64,000 nt of DNA from Candidatus Desulfovibrio intestinavium (GTDB taxonomy: Bacteria > Desulfobacterota > Desulfovibrionia > Desulfovibrionales > Desulfovibrionaceae), in the NCBI GenBank assembly GCA_019118345.1, contig DWZD01000053.1, forward strand, positions 167,534-231,533, read 5' to 3'. The stretch's first letter is position 1; each line of letters opens with the position of its first letter. Below, piece by piece: positions 10,144-18,784 of the stretch. Position numbers and translations under genes: made by a program. The notes under the pieces are model-generated. The model was not told the DNA's origin. It made no database searches and saw only the letters and a program-made list of their open reading frames with translations.

Positions 10144-10176
10144 ATCCTGCCCGCAAGCCGCCCCTGCGGGCAGGAT
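10144..10176. terminator. Hairpin between convergent operons
   Basis: A 12-bp perfect stem, ATCCTGCCCGCA (10144-10155) with TGCGGGCAGGAT (10165-10176), has a 9-nt loop and no T-tract on either side. It lies between the amidohydrolase and the convergent phosphatase and may serve both. Confidence 0.5.
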
Positions 10177-10814
10177 CAGCCCTTCCCGACCGGGCCAATC
10201 CCTTCCCGATCCAGCCGCACGACGGCGGCAAAGGGCAGGGGCAGGCGCAAAACCTCCTGCAAAGGCAGAGCCAGCACATGGGCCATGAGGCAGCGGATGA
10301 GGCCCGCGTGACTGAGGAGCAGCAGGGATTCATCGGGATAACCGGCGGCAAGACGGCGCACCGCGGCCAGCGCCCGTTGCTGCGCCCCGGCAAAACTTTC
10401 GCCTCCCGGCGGCGCGGCGTGGGCCATGTCCGTGCCGCGCGCCGCCCACTGCGCCGGGAAGCGGCGGCGGATCTCCGCTTTCGGCAGTCCTTCCCACTGC
10501 CCCAAGGCGATTTCCGCCAGATCATCGTCCACCAGCAGGGGCGGCAGGCTGCCGTCAGCCCCGCGCAGGGCCTCGCGCACCAGAGCGGCGCTCTCGCGGC
10601 AACGGGAAAGGGGCGAGCTGATCAGCCGCAGGGGCGGCAGGCTGCCGTCAGCAGCCAGATCACGGCGCAAGGCCTGCGCGGCGCGGCGGATCTGCTCCCT
10701 GCCCGCCTCGCTCAGCGGCACATCCAGCCGCCCGTAGAGACGCCCACGCACGGCTTCCGTTACCGCGCCGTGCCGCATGCACAAAAGCTGCGGGAAACTG
10801 TCAGGGGCGTTCAT
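10176..10814 (-). CDS. Histidine phosphatase family protein
   Basis: This 212-residue protein of the phosphoglycerate mutase / alpha-ribazole phosphatase superfamily is the last gene of the Mop-TrsS operon. The catalytic RHG is in LLCMRHGAVTEAVRGRLYGRLDVPLSEAGREQ near residue 14. The second Arg is in SSPLSRCRESA, and the second His is in LLLSHAGLIRCL. The ATG at 10814 overlaps the previous gene by 14 bp and has GGAAGA upstream. Family members dephosphorylate sugar phosphates or cobalamin precursors. The role here is unknown but is presumably tied to the operon. Confidence 0.8.
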   Translation of the reverse strand: MNAPDSFPQLLCMRHGAVTEAVRGRLYGRLDVPLSEAGREQIRRAAQALRRDLAADGSLPPLRLISSPLSRCRESAALVREALRGADGSLPPLLVDDDLAEIALGQWEGLPKAEIRRRFPAQWAARGTDMAHAAPPGGESFAGAQQRALAAVRRLAAGYPDESLLLLSHAGLIRCLMAHVLALPLQEVLRLPLPFAAVVRLDREGIGPVGKG

Positions 10815-12015
10815 GCGACGGTTCTTCCGGCCCTCTGGCATGAGGGGCAAGGGCCTGCCGGGCAAGGCGCGCGGGATCGGCCTCCTCGCCCGCCCCGGCC
10901 AGCGGGGCAAGGGCCGCGGCAAGGGCGGCCTCCATAGCCAGCGCTCGCGCCTTGCGGCCTTCAATGGCCGCGCAGGCCGCCGCGTCCCCGGCATACAGCG
11001 CCAGCTTGTCGTCAAAGCGTTGGGCCACGCTCACCCACTCGCCGCCCCGGCAATGCTTGTCGGCCAGAAAAACCAGCTCCCGTTCCGTGAGCGACGCGGG
11101 CGCAACGGGCGTCATGTCCCGATGCGCGCCCACAATGGCCGCCAGCCGGGGAAAGCCGTAACGGGCGAGCAGGCGCGCGCCCGCCGCCTCATGTTCGGCT
11201 TCGCCCTTGCAGATGTCGTGCAGCAGGCCGGCGGCAAGGCAGAGCGCCGCGTCGGGCAGCGGGGCCGCCCCCTCACGCTGCCGCGCCCGGGCCAGAGCCT
11301 GCGCAAGGGCCTGCGCCACTGCGCCCACGGCCCGCGCATGCCGCAGACCCCGTTCCGGCGTCCCCCGCAGGCGCAGCCATTCCCCGGCCTCGGCAGGACT
11401 GGGGCTGTCCGCCCCCCGGGCAAGTTCACACAGGGCTGCGTAGTCTTTTGGACTGTCCATATCCCGCAGCATGAGGGCATCCGCCACCGGCACATGACGC
11501 AGGGGCAGATGCGCGAGCACGGCCCGCAGGCCGCCTTCCCCGTCCGCAGCCAGAATGGATGGCAGGAGCGCGGCAGGCAGAAAGACGGGATGCCCCTCCG
11601 CCCCCGCAAAGGTGGGAATGAGGGCCGCCCCGGGGAAGGACGCCGCCGCCTCGCCAAGGCTGATCACCGTCAGCGGCCGCACCAGCGGCACGTCCACAGG
11701 CTGCAGAAACACGCCGTCAAGCGAGGCGAAGGTCGGACTGCGCAACACGGCCTCCAGCCCCGTGCGCACCGAGGAAAACATGCCCGCTTCCGGCTGCGGA
11801 TTGCGGACGGCCTCCAGCCCGAGGGCCGCGCAGGCCGCTTCCACAGCCCCGGCATGAAAGCCGGTCACCACACGGCAGGCGGCGGCGCCGGCCCAGAGAC
11901 GCGCCAGCCGGGACAGGGCATGATCGCCGGGCGCATCCGACAGGGGCAAAAGCGCCTTGCAGCGCCCCATACGGCTGGCCTGACCGGCCGCCAGAATCAC
12001 GACGTCATGGCGCAT
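10801..12015 (-). CDS. MobA/MocA-like NTP transferase fused to an HD domain (DVU_1551-like)
   Basis: The protein has 404 residues in two domains. Residues 1 to about 190 form a MobA/MocA-type nucleotidyltransferase with VILAAGQASRMGRCKALLPL at the N terminus and VFLQPVDVPLV for the metal Asp. Residues of about 215-340 form an HD phosphohydrolase-like domain with LLHDICKGEAEH and VGAHRD. The ATG at 12015 has GGAGGAAA upstream and is preferred over 12045, which runs into the preceding gene. MocA enzymes make molybdopterin cytosine dinucleotide, the cofactor form known in D. gigas Mop, so maturation of the Mop encoded at the head of the operon is an attractive inference. The HD part is unexplained. 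Confidence 0.8.
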   Translation of the reverse strand: MRHDVVILAAGQASRMGRCKALLPLSDAPGDHALSRLARLWAGAAACRVVTGFHAGAVEAACAALGLEAVRNPQPEAGMFSSVRTGLEAVLRSPTFASLDGVFLQPVDVPLVRPLTVISLGEAAASFPGAALIPTFAGAEGHPVFLPAALLPSILAADGEGGLRAVLAHLPLRHVPVADALMLRDMDSPKDYAALCELARGADSPSPAEAGEWLRLRGTPERGLRHARAVGAVAQALAQALARARQREGAAPLPDAALCLAAGLLHDICKGEAEHEAAGARLLARYGFPRLAAIVGAHRDMTPVAPASLTERELVFLADKHCRGGEWVSVAQRFDDKLALYAGDAAACAAIEGRKARALAMEAALAAALAPLAGAGEEADPARLARQALAPHARGPEEPSHERP

Positions 12016-12041
12016 GGCCTTTCCTCCATCTGCGGCACAGA

Positions 12042-13163
12042 TCACCGGGAATCCCCCGCCGCCCCGCCCTTGGCCGGATGCGTCAGGCGCAGCCCCTCCG
12101 GCCCGCGCTCGATACGTCCCAGCACCGCCCGCAGGCGCGGCAGGGGGCTGCCGCAGGCGCAGGGCCGTTCGTCAAGCCTGACCATATCCCCGGTGCGGTA
12201 GCGGATCAGCGGCATGGCCTCGCGTTGCAGGGTCGTGAGCACGAGTTCGCCGGGCTGTCCGGGCGGCAGGGGTGCGTCGCCAAGCGGATCGACGACCTCG
12301 GGCAGCAAATCGAGGGCCTGCCAGTGCAGACCGTCACAGGCCGGGCATTCCACAGCCCCGGCAAAGGCGCTTTCCGTGGAGCCGTAATGCTCCAGCAGCG
12401 GGATGCCCCAGGCTTGCCGGGCCGCTGCGCGCAGATCGGGATCCAGCCAGTCCGCCGCGCTGAGGATGCCGGATACGCCGGGCAGGGCCGACGGGCAGCA
12501 GCGCAGCAGGCCGCGCAACTGGCCGGGCAGCAGGAGCAGCACACGGGCCGGGCCTGCGACGCACAAGGCCCGTTCGACCTGCGCCCGCAAGGGGGCAAGG
12601 GCGGCCTCGCCGGCCCCGGCGGCTGCCAGCAGGCTTTCGGCCAGCCCGCCGTCCGTCTCCACGCCGATGCCCTGCGGCGCAAGGCCCTGCCGCAAGAGAT
12701 CGGCAATGCCCTGCGGCCGGTGCGCCCCGGGCAACAGCACGCATACCGTCTGCCCCGGCCGGGCCAGAAAACGCATGCCCACGGCAAAGAAATCGCGCGT
12801 CCGGGCCAGATCGCGCAAACTGAAGGCCAGTCGCTTGGGCTGCCCCGTGCTGCCGGACGTCTGGACGCTCACCATGCGTTCCACATGGGAATGGGAGACG
12901 CAAAGCAGATCTTCCCAGCGGCGCACATCTTCGGCCGTGGTGAAGGGCAGGCGAGACAGTTCCGACAGGCAGGACAGCGGCTCCTGCCCGGCCAGCCGTC
13001 GGCCGTACAGGCGGCTGTGGCGCACGGCATGCCGCAATTGGGCATTGAGCAGTTCCCGCCGCCGGGCCGCCAGCCGGGCGGGCAGCTCCGCCGGACAGGA
13101 GGCCCCGCACTCTCCGGCCAGCCAGGCGTCCAGCGCGTGGGCAAAGGGCGCGTCAGACTTCAT
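12042..13163 (-). CDS. AMP-forming CoA-ligase-like protein (DVU_1553-like)
   Basis: The protein has 373 residues and belongs to the adenylate-forming superfamily, closest in look to phenylacetate-CoA ligase. The phosphate-binding loop TSGSTGQPKR is near residues 102-111, the adenine motif HYGSTESAF follows, and YRTGDMVRL marks the hinge region. The C-terminal subdomain is short, ending soon after CACGSPLPRLRAVLGRI, so the protein is smaller than the usual 430 residues. The ATG at 13163 overlaps the trsS stop by 11 bp. It presumably activates a carboxylate as acyl-AMP or acyl-CoA; substrate unknown. I recall a D. vulgaris family named for DVU_1553 in the same neighbourhood. Confidence 0.8.
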   Translation of the reverse strand: MKSDAPFAHALDAWLAGECGASCPAELPARLAARRRELLNAQLRHAVRHSRLYGRRLAGQEPLSCLSELSRLPFTTAEDVRRWEDLLCVSHSHVERMVSVQTSGSTGQPKRLAFSLRDLARTRDFFAVGMRFLARPGQTVCVLLPGAHRPQGIADLLRQGLAPQGIGVETDGGLAESLLAAAGAGEAALAPLRAQVERALCVAGPARVLLLLPGQLRGLLRCCPSALPGVSGILSAADWLDPDLRAAARQAWGIPLLEHYGSTESAFAGAVECPACDGLHWQALDLLPEVVDPLGDAPLPPGQPGELVLTTLQREAMPLIRYRTGDMVRLDERPCACGSPLPRLRAVLGRIERGPEGLRLTHPAKGGAAGDSR

Positions 13164-14616
13164 GGGGCCTCGATTCGGCATGGGCACAGGCCAGCCGCCC
13201 GGGATAGAGCATGCGGCCATCCGCGGCGGTCAGATTGTGCAGGCAGAAGGGGATCATGCGCCCGTCGGGCCGCATGACGTGAATGCAGCAGCCGCGCACG
13301 CGCTCCACATCCAGATCGAGGGCGTCCTGAAAGGCCATGCAGGAAAGGGTGAAACGGCGCTCCACGCCCGCGCGGGCCAGAAAGCGGCTGAAATCGTCGG
13401 CAGCCGAACCGGGCACGGCGGCGCGTTCCGCGCCTGTCCAGTGCGTGGCCACGAACTGCCGCGAGCGGCGCGCGCCTTCGGCGGCCTCCAGCGGGGGCAG
13501 GGCCGCGCCCGCACGGAGTACGGACGGGGAAGGCCCGCAACAGGCTGCGGCGGCATCGGCCAGCAGGCGCAGGCCGGGCTGTCCGTCCGGCCCGGTCTCG
13601 CGCGCGTAGACGGCGCTGAAGGAGCAGAGGGAATGCTCGCAGCCCGGCGGGTGCACATGTTCGGGCCGCACAAGTTCCGGAGCCTGCTCGCAAAGGGCGG
13701 CCAGAACGTCAAAGAGCGGCAGGCGGGGCGCGGCGGTCAGCTCGCCGGGATAGCGGCCGAAATGCGCCAGCGGCTGCAGATGCAGGCCGCGCACCGTCGG
13801 CCCCAGCCGCAGGGCCAGACGCAGCAGATCCCCCACCCGGGGCAGGCTGGAATGCGGTTCCAACGTCGCCACCAGTACCACGCCCAGCCCGGCGGCCTGA
13901 CAATGGCGCACCGCCGCTTCCTTGCAGGCCACAAGACTTTCGCCGCCGGGCAGACGCCCGCGCAGGGGGGCGCAGGCCGCGTCATCCGGCGCATCCCATT
14001 GCAGGTAGACCGAATCCAGCCCGGCTTCGCGCAGGCGCACGGCGTAGGCCGCCTCACGCCCCAGCCTGAGGCCGTTGCTGTTGACCTGAATGAGGCCGAA
14101 GCCGCGCGCCCGCACGCGGCGGATGATCTCCGGCAGATCCTCGCGCAAGGTGGGTTCGCCGCCGGAAAGCTGCACATTGCAGCCCGGCGAGACCTGCCGC
14201 AGACGATCCAGCTGGAAGTCCACAACCGCAAGGGGCACGTCCTGGCTGCCGTCATCCGCACCGGCGGACGCAAAGCAGACCGGGCAGGCCATGTTGCAGC
14301 GCAGGGTCACTTCCAGCAGGGCGGTACAGGTGTGCTGAGCATGGGACGGGCAGAGGCCGCAATCGTAGGGGCAGCCCTGCGCCTCCCCGGTCAGGGGGTG
14401 GGTCGGATAGGACGGCGTCTTGGGCCGCTGCCAGCCTTCAAAGCTCGGCAGGCCGTCCGTCTCCCGCAGGACAGGCACGGAAAACGCCCCGTGCTGCGGA
14501 CAGGACTTGACAAACCTGACGGTACCGCCCTGCCGGACATAGGCTGCGTCAATGCGCCGCAGACAGATCGGGCAAAGGCTCAGCGTCCGGTGCAGGATAC
14601 GCTTTTCCGCGCTCAC
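13153..14616 (-). CDS. trsS: Radical SAM protein TrsS, Cys-containing form
   Basis: The protein has 487 residues. A Cys-rich N-terminal segment (C15, C18, C39, then C82, C86, C89 and C97) precedes the radical SAM cluster motif CNMACPVC (C107, C111, C114). C-terminal Cys pairs (C443-C444, C458) suggest further metal or cluster binding. The N-terminal layout SLCPICLRRID...SCPQHGAF resembles that of radical SAM lipid and peptide modifiers. I recall this family as 'radical SAM (seleno)protein TrsS'; no in-frame TGA interrupts the gene, so this copy uses Cys. It starts with GTG, overlapping the previous TGA by 4 bp. The reaction is unknown; cleavage of S-adenosylmethionine is expected. Confidence 0.82.
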   Translation of the reverse strand: MSAEKRILHRTLSLCPICLRRIDAAYVRQGGTVRFVKSCPQHGAFSVPVLRETDGLPSFEGWQRPKTPSYPTHPLTGEAQGCPYDCGLCPSHAQHTCTALLEVTLRCNMACPVCFASAGADDGSQDVPLAVVDFQLDRLRQVSPGCNVQLSGGEPTLREDLPEIIRRVRARGFGLIQVNSNGLRLGREAAYAVRLREAGLDSVYLQWDAPDDAACAPLRGRLPGGESLVACKEAAVRHCQAAGLGVVLVATLEPHSSLPRVGDLLRLALRLGPTVRGLHLQPLAHFGRYPGELTAAPRLPLFDVLAALCEQAPELVRPEHVHPPGCEHSLCSFSAVYARETGPDGQPGLRLLADAAAACCGPSPSVLRAGAALPPLEAAEGARRSRQFVATHWTGAERAAVPGSAADDFSRFLARAGVERRFTLSCMAFQDALDLDVERVRGCCIHVMRPDGRMIPFCLHNLTAADGRMLYPGRLACAHAESRPHEV

Positions 14617-15092
14617 GCCTGCCCCGTGTGCGCCATGATGTCGAGATCATAGGACTGCACAAGCTCGAGCAGCCTTTCCCAGGCTTCCGCCAGCAGATCC
14701 CCGCAACCCGCCGGATCCGGCGGCCCGGCCTGCGCGGCCTCGCCGCGCTCTCCCGCCAGCCCCTGCGCCACGCAGCCGCAGTTGATGCCGCCGAAGGCAT
14801 TGACGCGATCATAAAACCATTGCGCATAGTCATTGAGCAAGGCGGGCAGCAGGGGATGGGCTTCCTCCGTGTCCGCGCCCTTGCCCGCCACGAGGGCCAG
14901 GGCGCAGGCCCCGCCGGTGAGCAGGCCGCAGGGGCCGTCCGACTGGCCGATGCCCACGCACAGCCCCTGCGCGGCCCGCACGAGCGCCGGATTTTCCTCG
15001 CCCCGCGCCTGCAACGTCAAAAGCAGCAAAAGCTGACTGCAACAATAGCCCTGCCGTACCCACGGCAGCAATTCCAGCATGAGCGGATGCAT
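14613..15092 (-). CDS. C_GCAxxG_C_C family protein (DVU_1555-like)
   Basis: The protein has 159 residues. The family pattern is clear: paired Cys near the N terminus (YCCSQ, residues 17-18), then GLCVGIGQSDGPCGLLTGGACALALVAG, then GINCGCVAQG and a late CGDLL. The family is thought to bind redox metal or haem through these Cys, but its function is unsettled. The ATG at 15092 follows AAAGGGGGAAG. It lies 18 bp after the methyltransferase gene, and its stop overlaps the GTG of trsS, so stoichiometric production with TrsS is likely. Confidence 0.82.
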   Translation of the reverse strand: MHPLMLELLPWVRQGYCCSQLLLLLTLQARGEENPALVRAAQGLCVGIGQSDGPCGLLTGGACALALVAGKGADTEEAHPLLPALLNDYAQWFYDRVNAFGGINCGCVAQGLAGERGEAAQAGPPDPAGCGDLLAEAWERLLELVQSYDLDIMAHTGQA

Positions 15093-15110
15093 GCTTCCCC
15101 CTTTTTCGGA

Positions 15111-15908
15111 TCAATCCTTCACCTCGCGCACGGCCAGCCACACGCCGTAGCCCGGGCGCTCCCCGCCCGGCCTGCCGCAGAGGCCCAGATCGCGCAGGCT
15201 TGCCGCGTCCCCGTACCAGACGAGGCTGGCCGCCAGCCGGGCCAGTTCGCGGCTTTCATCATGGAAGGCGAGCAGCCGCAAACCCGCGCCGCGCATCAGC
15301 CCTTCCCACGCCTCGCGGGATCGCGCTCCGGCGGCGCACCCCGCCGGACAGACGGACACGGCCTCCCCCCCGCAGCCGCATGCTTCGCCGCAGCCGCAGC
15401 GGGCCGCCGCCATTGCCGCGCCGCCGCGCCGCATCAGATCGCTGAAGCCCAGCACGCCGCCGGGCCGCAGCAAGCGGGCGGCCTCGGCAAAAAAGGCTTC
15501 CGGCGCGGGCAGGAGCGAGGCCACGCACTGACACAGCACGGCATCGGCCCATGCGTCCGGCAGGGGTATGCGGCAGATGTCCGCCACGCCGAAAAGGGCA
15601 CGCCCGGATGCGGCCTCCGACGCGACGCCATGCCGGGCAAGCGCCGCCTCCGTGCGCCATGCGGCATGGGGCGTGCGATCCAGCCCCACGGCCAGCTCGC
15701 CCCGCGCGGCCAGCATCCGCACCGTCCCGCCCGGGCCGCAGCCCGCGTCCAGCACGCGCAGCGGACGGTCGCGTTGCGCCCCGTCCCCCGTGCTGTCCAG
15801 AGCCGCCGCGCAGGCCAGCCAGAGCCGCTCACTGGCCGCCGCGCCGCCGGGATGCCATTCCCCGCCGCTGATCCGCTGAAAAAGCGGATGGGCATAGGGC
15901 AGGCTCAT
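15111..15908 (-). CDS. Class I SAM-dependent methyltransferase (DVU_1556-like)
   Basis: The protein has 265 residues. Motif I is VLDAGCGPGGTVRML near residues 50-65, with an acidic loop in VGLDRTPHAA and a later DAVLCQCVASLLP region. Near residues 165-187 is an unusual Cys-rich insert containing RCGCGEACGCGG and VCPAGC, with at least six Cys in about 22 residues, which suggests a metal or Fe-S site not normal for this fold. The ATG at 15908 overlaps the preceding stop as ATGA. The substrate is unknown; it may be the TrsS product or a corrin or thiol acceptor. Confidence 0.8.
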   Translation of the reverse strand: MSLPYAHPLFQRISGGEWHPGGAAASERLWLACAAALDSTGDGAQRDRPLRVLDAGCGPGGTVRMLAARGELAVGLDRTPHAAWRTEAALARHGVASEAASGRALFGVADICRIPLPDAWADAVLCQCVASLLPAPEAFFAEAARLLRPGGVLGFSDLMRRGGAAMAAARCGCGEACGCGGEAVSVCPAGCAAGARSREAWEGLMRGAGLRLLAFHDESRELARLAASLVWYGDAASLRDLGLCGRPGGERPGYGVWLAVREVKD

Positions 15909-16120
15909 TTGTCTTCCAGCAGGCGTTCCACTTCCAGCATCTTGCCTTCGGCCAGCGAGCGCGGAATCATGGTCAGGCCGCACTGCGGGCAACGCGGCAG
16001 AAAAACGTCAAAGGCGCTGTGCAGATATTCCGCCTGCACCTTGCCCTGTTCCAGCGCACAGCCGCAGCGTCCGCAGCGCCACGGCCCCCCGTCCGGGGCA
16101 TAATTCGGCCCCATGCTCAT
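15905..16120 (-). CDS. Small double-CxxC zinc-ribbon or rubredoxin-like protein (DVU_1557-like)
   Basis: The protein has 71 residues, with CGRCGC and CPQCG placed like the two metal knuckles of a zinc ribbon or rubredoxin-like fold. The start at 16120 is chosen because GGAGGAG lies 7 nt upstream and the ATG overlaps the previous TGA as ATGA. I recall a D. vulgaris relative described as a redox protein. It could carry electrons or act as a structural adaptor in the operon; the sequence does not decide. Confidence 0.72.
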   Translation of the reverse strand: MSMGPNYAPDGGPWRCGRCGCALEQGKVQAEYLHSAFDVFLPRCPQCGLTMIPRSLAEGKMLEVERLLEDK

Positions 16121-18567
16121 GCCTGATCTCCTCCGGCGGGACAACAGCCCGCGCCCTCATCTGTGGCCGCCGCCGTGAGCACGCCCGGCACCCGCATACG
16201 GTGACGCCAGGCCGCCAGCAGCTCGAAACCCGTATCGTCCGCAAGGGGACGGTATTCCACCCAGAAGGTCACCTGCCGCGGTCGCCAGGCCCCGAGACGA
16301 TGACCGTTGCTCTCGTTGACGAAATAGGCGGCTTCCCGCTCCACCCGGGTCAGGGCCTCGCACACGTCCTCACGCAGGATGTGCCGTTCCTCCATGCAGG
16401 CCAGCACATCCTCGGCAATATGTACCGGCAGCCAATGGGCCGTCCTGTCCGGCGCAGCCTCCCCGCATGACGGGAAACGCCGCAACAGACGCTCGCGCAG
16501 GGCCGCGCGCCCGGCGCGCCGGGCCGAGAGGCCGGGGCCGCGTTGGGCCGGATCCGCCGGAAAGGCCGCCAATTGCGGCAGGAGATCAAAAAGATGCAGG
16601 CCGGGCTTGCCGCTCGCAGCCAGCCGATCCCGGCACATGATGCAGGAGGTCAGCGCCGTGTGCGCCAGTTCCTCGCCGCGCCGGGCGCTCATTTCCCCGG
16701 CCAGCTCGGGCTGCGCGCACCAGACAAGGCCGCCATAGCCGCAGCAGGCCGTCTGTGCGCCGCTGTACGCGGGTTCATCCGCCACATGCCCGGCCTTGCG
16801 CACCAGCGAACGGACAGCGGCCTGCCAGGCCGCGTCATGCCGGGCCGTACAGGGATCCTGCACGCTGAGCGCAACTTCCGCCGTATCGGCGGGGGCCATT
16901 TTTCCCGCCTCGCCGGGCCACGGCAGGGCGTCCAGCAGTTCCCAGAGCGAGAGCGGACGGGCCTCGGGCAGCACTTCCCGCAGCACGGACAGGCAGGACG
17001 AACAGGCCGCCACCAGACGCGGCTTGCCGCAGGCTTCCCAGTATTGCCGCAGTTCGGCGGCCTGCGCGGCAAAGTCCGCCTCCCGGCCCGCCCAGCGTGC
17101 CGGAATGCCGCAACAGCGCAACAGCAGGCCCAGCGGCCCGCGCGACAGGCCCGGGGCCAGTTCGCCCGTTCCGGCCAGCGCCTGCCGCAACCAGCCGAAC
17201 AGGGCTTCCACCTGCTCCCCGCGCGAGGCGGCCAGTTGGCAGCCGGGAAAGAACAGCCAGCCCTCAGCGGACGCGGGGCCTGCGGCGCCAGCGGGATGCG
17301 CGTCCACGGGACGCACGTCCGGCGGGATGCAGAGGGCGCAGGACGGCCCATTGGCCGCCTCCATGTCCTCAAGGGCAAATTCATGGGCCGAGGGCGGCAT
17401 GTAGCCGCGCTCCACCATATCCCGGCGCGAGGTGAGGCAGAGTTCGGCCATGGAGAAATTTTCGGGACAGAGTTCCTCGCACTGCCCGCAGAGCGTACAG
17501 CCCGCAATGAGTTCATTGGCCAGATGCAGACCCATGACGATGGCGGCATTATTGAACATCTGCCGGGCATAGACGCGGGGATAGCCCTTGTGCTTTTGCA
17601 GCAGCAGGCATTGCTTCACGCAGATGAGGCACTGACATTGCAGGCAGCGTTCGGCCTCCCGGCGGGCTTCCTCCTCCGTATACTGGCCGGAGGCGGCTTC
17701 CACGCGCGGCACCGGGGCAATGCCGTCCAGCCGGGTGTGCAGCTCGCGCACGTTTTCTTCCCGGGCAGCCGTCAGGGAAGCGCCCCCGGCCAGTCGTTCC
17801 AGCGAACGCGCCGCCCGCCGGCCCTGCCCGGCCTGACGCGAGGCCGAGGCCCAGGCCGCGCCCGTGGGCGAGACGGACAGCCAGCCCGCGCAGCAGACAT
17901 TGTCCCGCCAATGCAGGGTGGCGGCATCCACTGTCTCCTCGGCGGGCGCAAGTGGTGCGGCGGCATCGGCATCCAGCAGGACGGCGGCATACCCGGCGCA
18001 AAGGCGCTGCAGGCAGGCCTCGTCAAGCGCTGCCGTCTCGAAGCGCACGCCCTTGCGCTCCAGAATCTGACGCTGCGCTTCCCAGCGCGCGGCAACATCC
18101 TCCCCGCCGCCGAAGCGGGCGGCAAGGCCCTGTTCCACGGGCTGATCATGAAAAACCGTGACGGGATAGCCCTTGGCGGCCAGATCCCAGGCGGCCACCA
18201 GACCGGCCAGACCGGCTCCCATGACGGCCAGCTGCCTGGCCTTGCGCGGCATGGGCAGGGGTTTCGACTGCGGGCCGAGCGCCTGCAGACAGAAGACTTC
18301 CAGCCCGCGCACATCCAGCGAACCGCCCAGATCGCGGCGGGCGCAGCCCTCCTCGCAGGGTCGGTCGCAGAGGCGGCAGAAAAGTTCGGGCAGGGGCAGA
18401 TGGCGTTCCAGCAGCTTGCGGGCCGCGCTCCACTCGCCCCGCGCGGCGTGGGCCAGAAAGGCGCGCACATCCAAATCCAGCGGACAGTCCCGGCGGCAGC
18501 GCGGCGGGCTTTCCTGCGTGCAGCGGGACTCGGCCCGACGCAGATATTCCTGATCAAAAACAGGCAT
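16117..18567 (-). CDS. FAD/NAD(P) oxidoreductase with two Fe-S modules and CCG domains (DVU_1558-like)
   Basis: The protein has 816 residues and is modular. Residues of about 15-100 form a GltD-type N-terminal Fe-S module (CxxxC and LFCRLCDRPCEEGC). A dinucleotide fold MGAGLAGLVAAWDLA lies near 116-130. Residues of about 305-375 hold a dicluster ferredoxin (CLQCQCLICVKQC and CTLCGQCEELCP). HdrB-like CCG domains follow (CCGIPARWAG, CSSCLSV, CCGYGGL, SCIMCRDRL). The ATG at 18567 has AGGGAGG upstream. The layout implies electron transfer between a nicotinamide or flavin site, several Fe-S clusters and possibly a thiol/disulfide or noncubane site. It sits directly downstream of mop and may accept its electrons. 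Confidence 0.82.
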   Translation of the reverse strand: MPVFDQEYLRRAESRCTQESPPRCRRDCPLDLDVRAFLAHAARGEWSAARKLLERHLPLPELFCRLCDRPCEEGCARRDLGGSLDVRGLEVFCLQALGPQSKPLPMPRKARQLAVMGAGLAGLVAAWDLAAKGYPVTVFHDQPVEQGLAARFGGGEDVAARWEAQRQILERKGVRFETAALDEACLQRLCAGYAAVLLDADAAAPLAPAEETVDAATLHWRDNVCCAGWLSVSPTGAAWASASRQAGQGRRAARSLERLAGGASLTAAREENVRELHTRLDGIAPVPRVEAASGQYTEEEARREAERCLQCQCLICVKQCLLLQKHKGYPRVYARQMFNNAAIVMGLHLANELIAGCTLCGQCEELCPENFSMAELCLTSRRDMVERGYMPPSAHEFALEDMEAANGPSCALCIPPDVRPVDAHPAGAAGPASAEGWLFFPGCQLAASRGEQVEALFGWLRQALAGTGELAPGLSRGPLGLLLRCCGIPARWAGREADFAAQAAELRQYWEACGKPRLVAACSSCLSVLREVLPEARPLSLWELLDALPWPGEAGKMAPADTAEVALSVQDPCTARHDAAWQAAVRSLVRKAGHVADEPAYSGAQTACCGYGGLVWCAQPELAGEMSARRGEELAHTALTSCIMCRDRLAASGKPGLHLFDLLPQLAAFPADPAQRGPGLSARRAGRAALRERLLRRFPSCGEAAPDRTAHWLPVHIAEDVLACMEERHILREDVCEALTRVEREAAYFVNESNGHRLGAWRPRQVTFWVEYRPLADDTGFELLAAWRHRMRVPGVLTAAATDEGAGCCPAGGDQA

Positions 18568-18740
18568 GATGCCTCCCTGACCGAACATGCCGGCGCATGC
18601 CGAAACGTATGACGTGGAAAGAGGAAAAGCGCGGCCCCGAGAGGAAGGAGATTCGGCGCGCCGCCCTGTCGGATGCCCAAGCAGCGCGACAGCCGCCGCT
18701 CCCCGGCCGGAGCGACACCGGAATCCCCCCGGAGCGACAA

Positions 18741-18762
18741 GGGGGGAGGCGAACCTCCCCCC
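18741..18762 (-). other. Strong hairpin in the mop-oxidoreductase gap
   Basis: GGGGGGAGG and CCTCCCCCC form a 9-bp perfect stem around a 4-nt loop that reads TTCG on the transcribed minus strand. No T-tract follows. It lies 23 bp after the mop stop in the only long gap (217 bp) of the operon, so it may slow decay of the upstream mRNA or reduce downstream expression. Confidence 0.55.
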
Positions 18763-18784
18763 AGACAGTCGAAACGGCGCGGCC

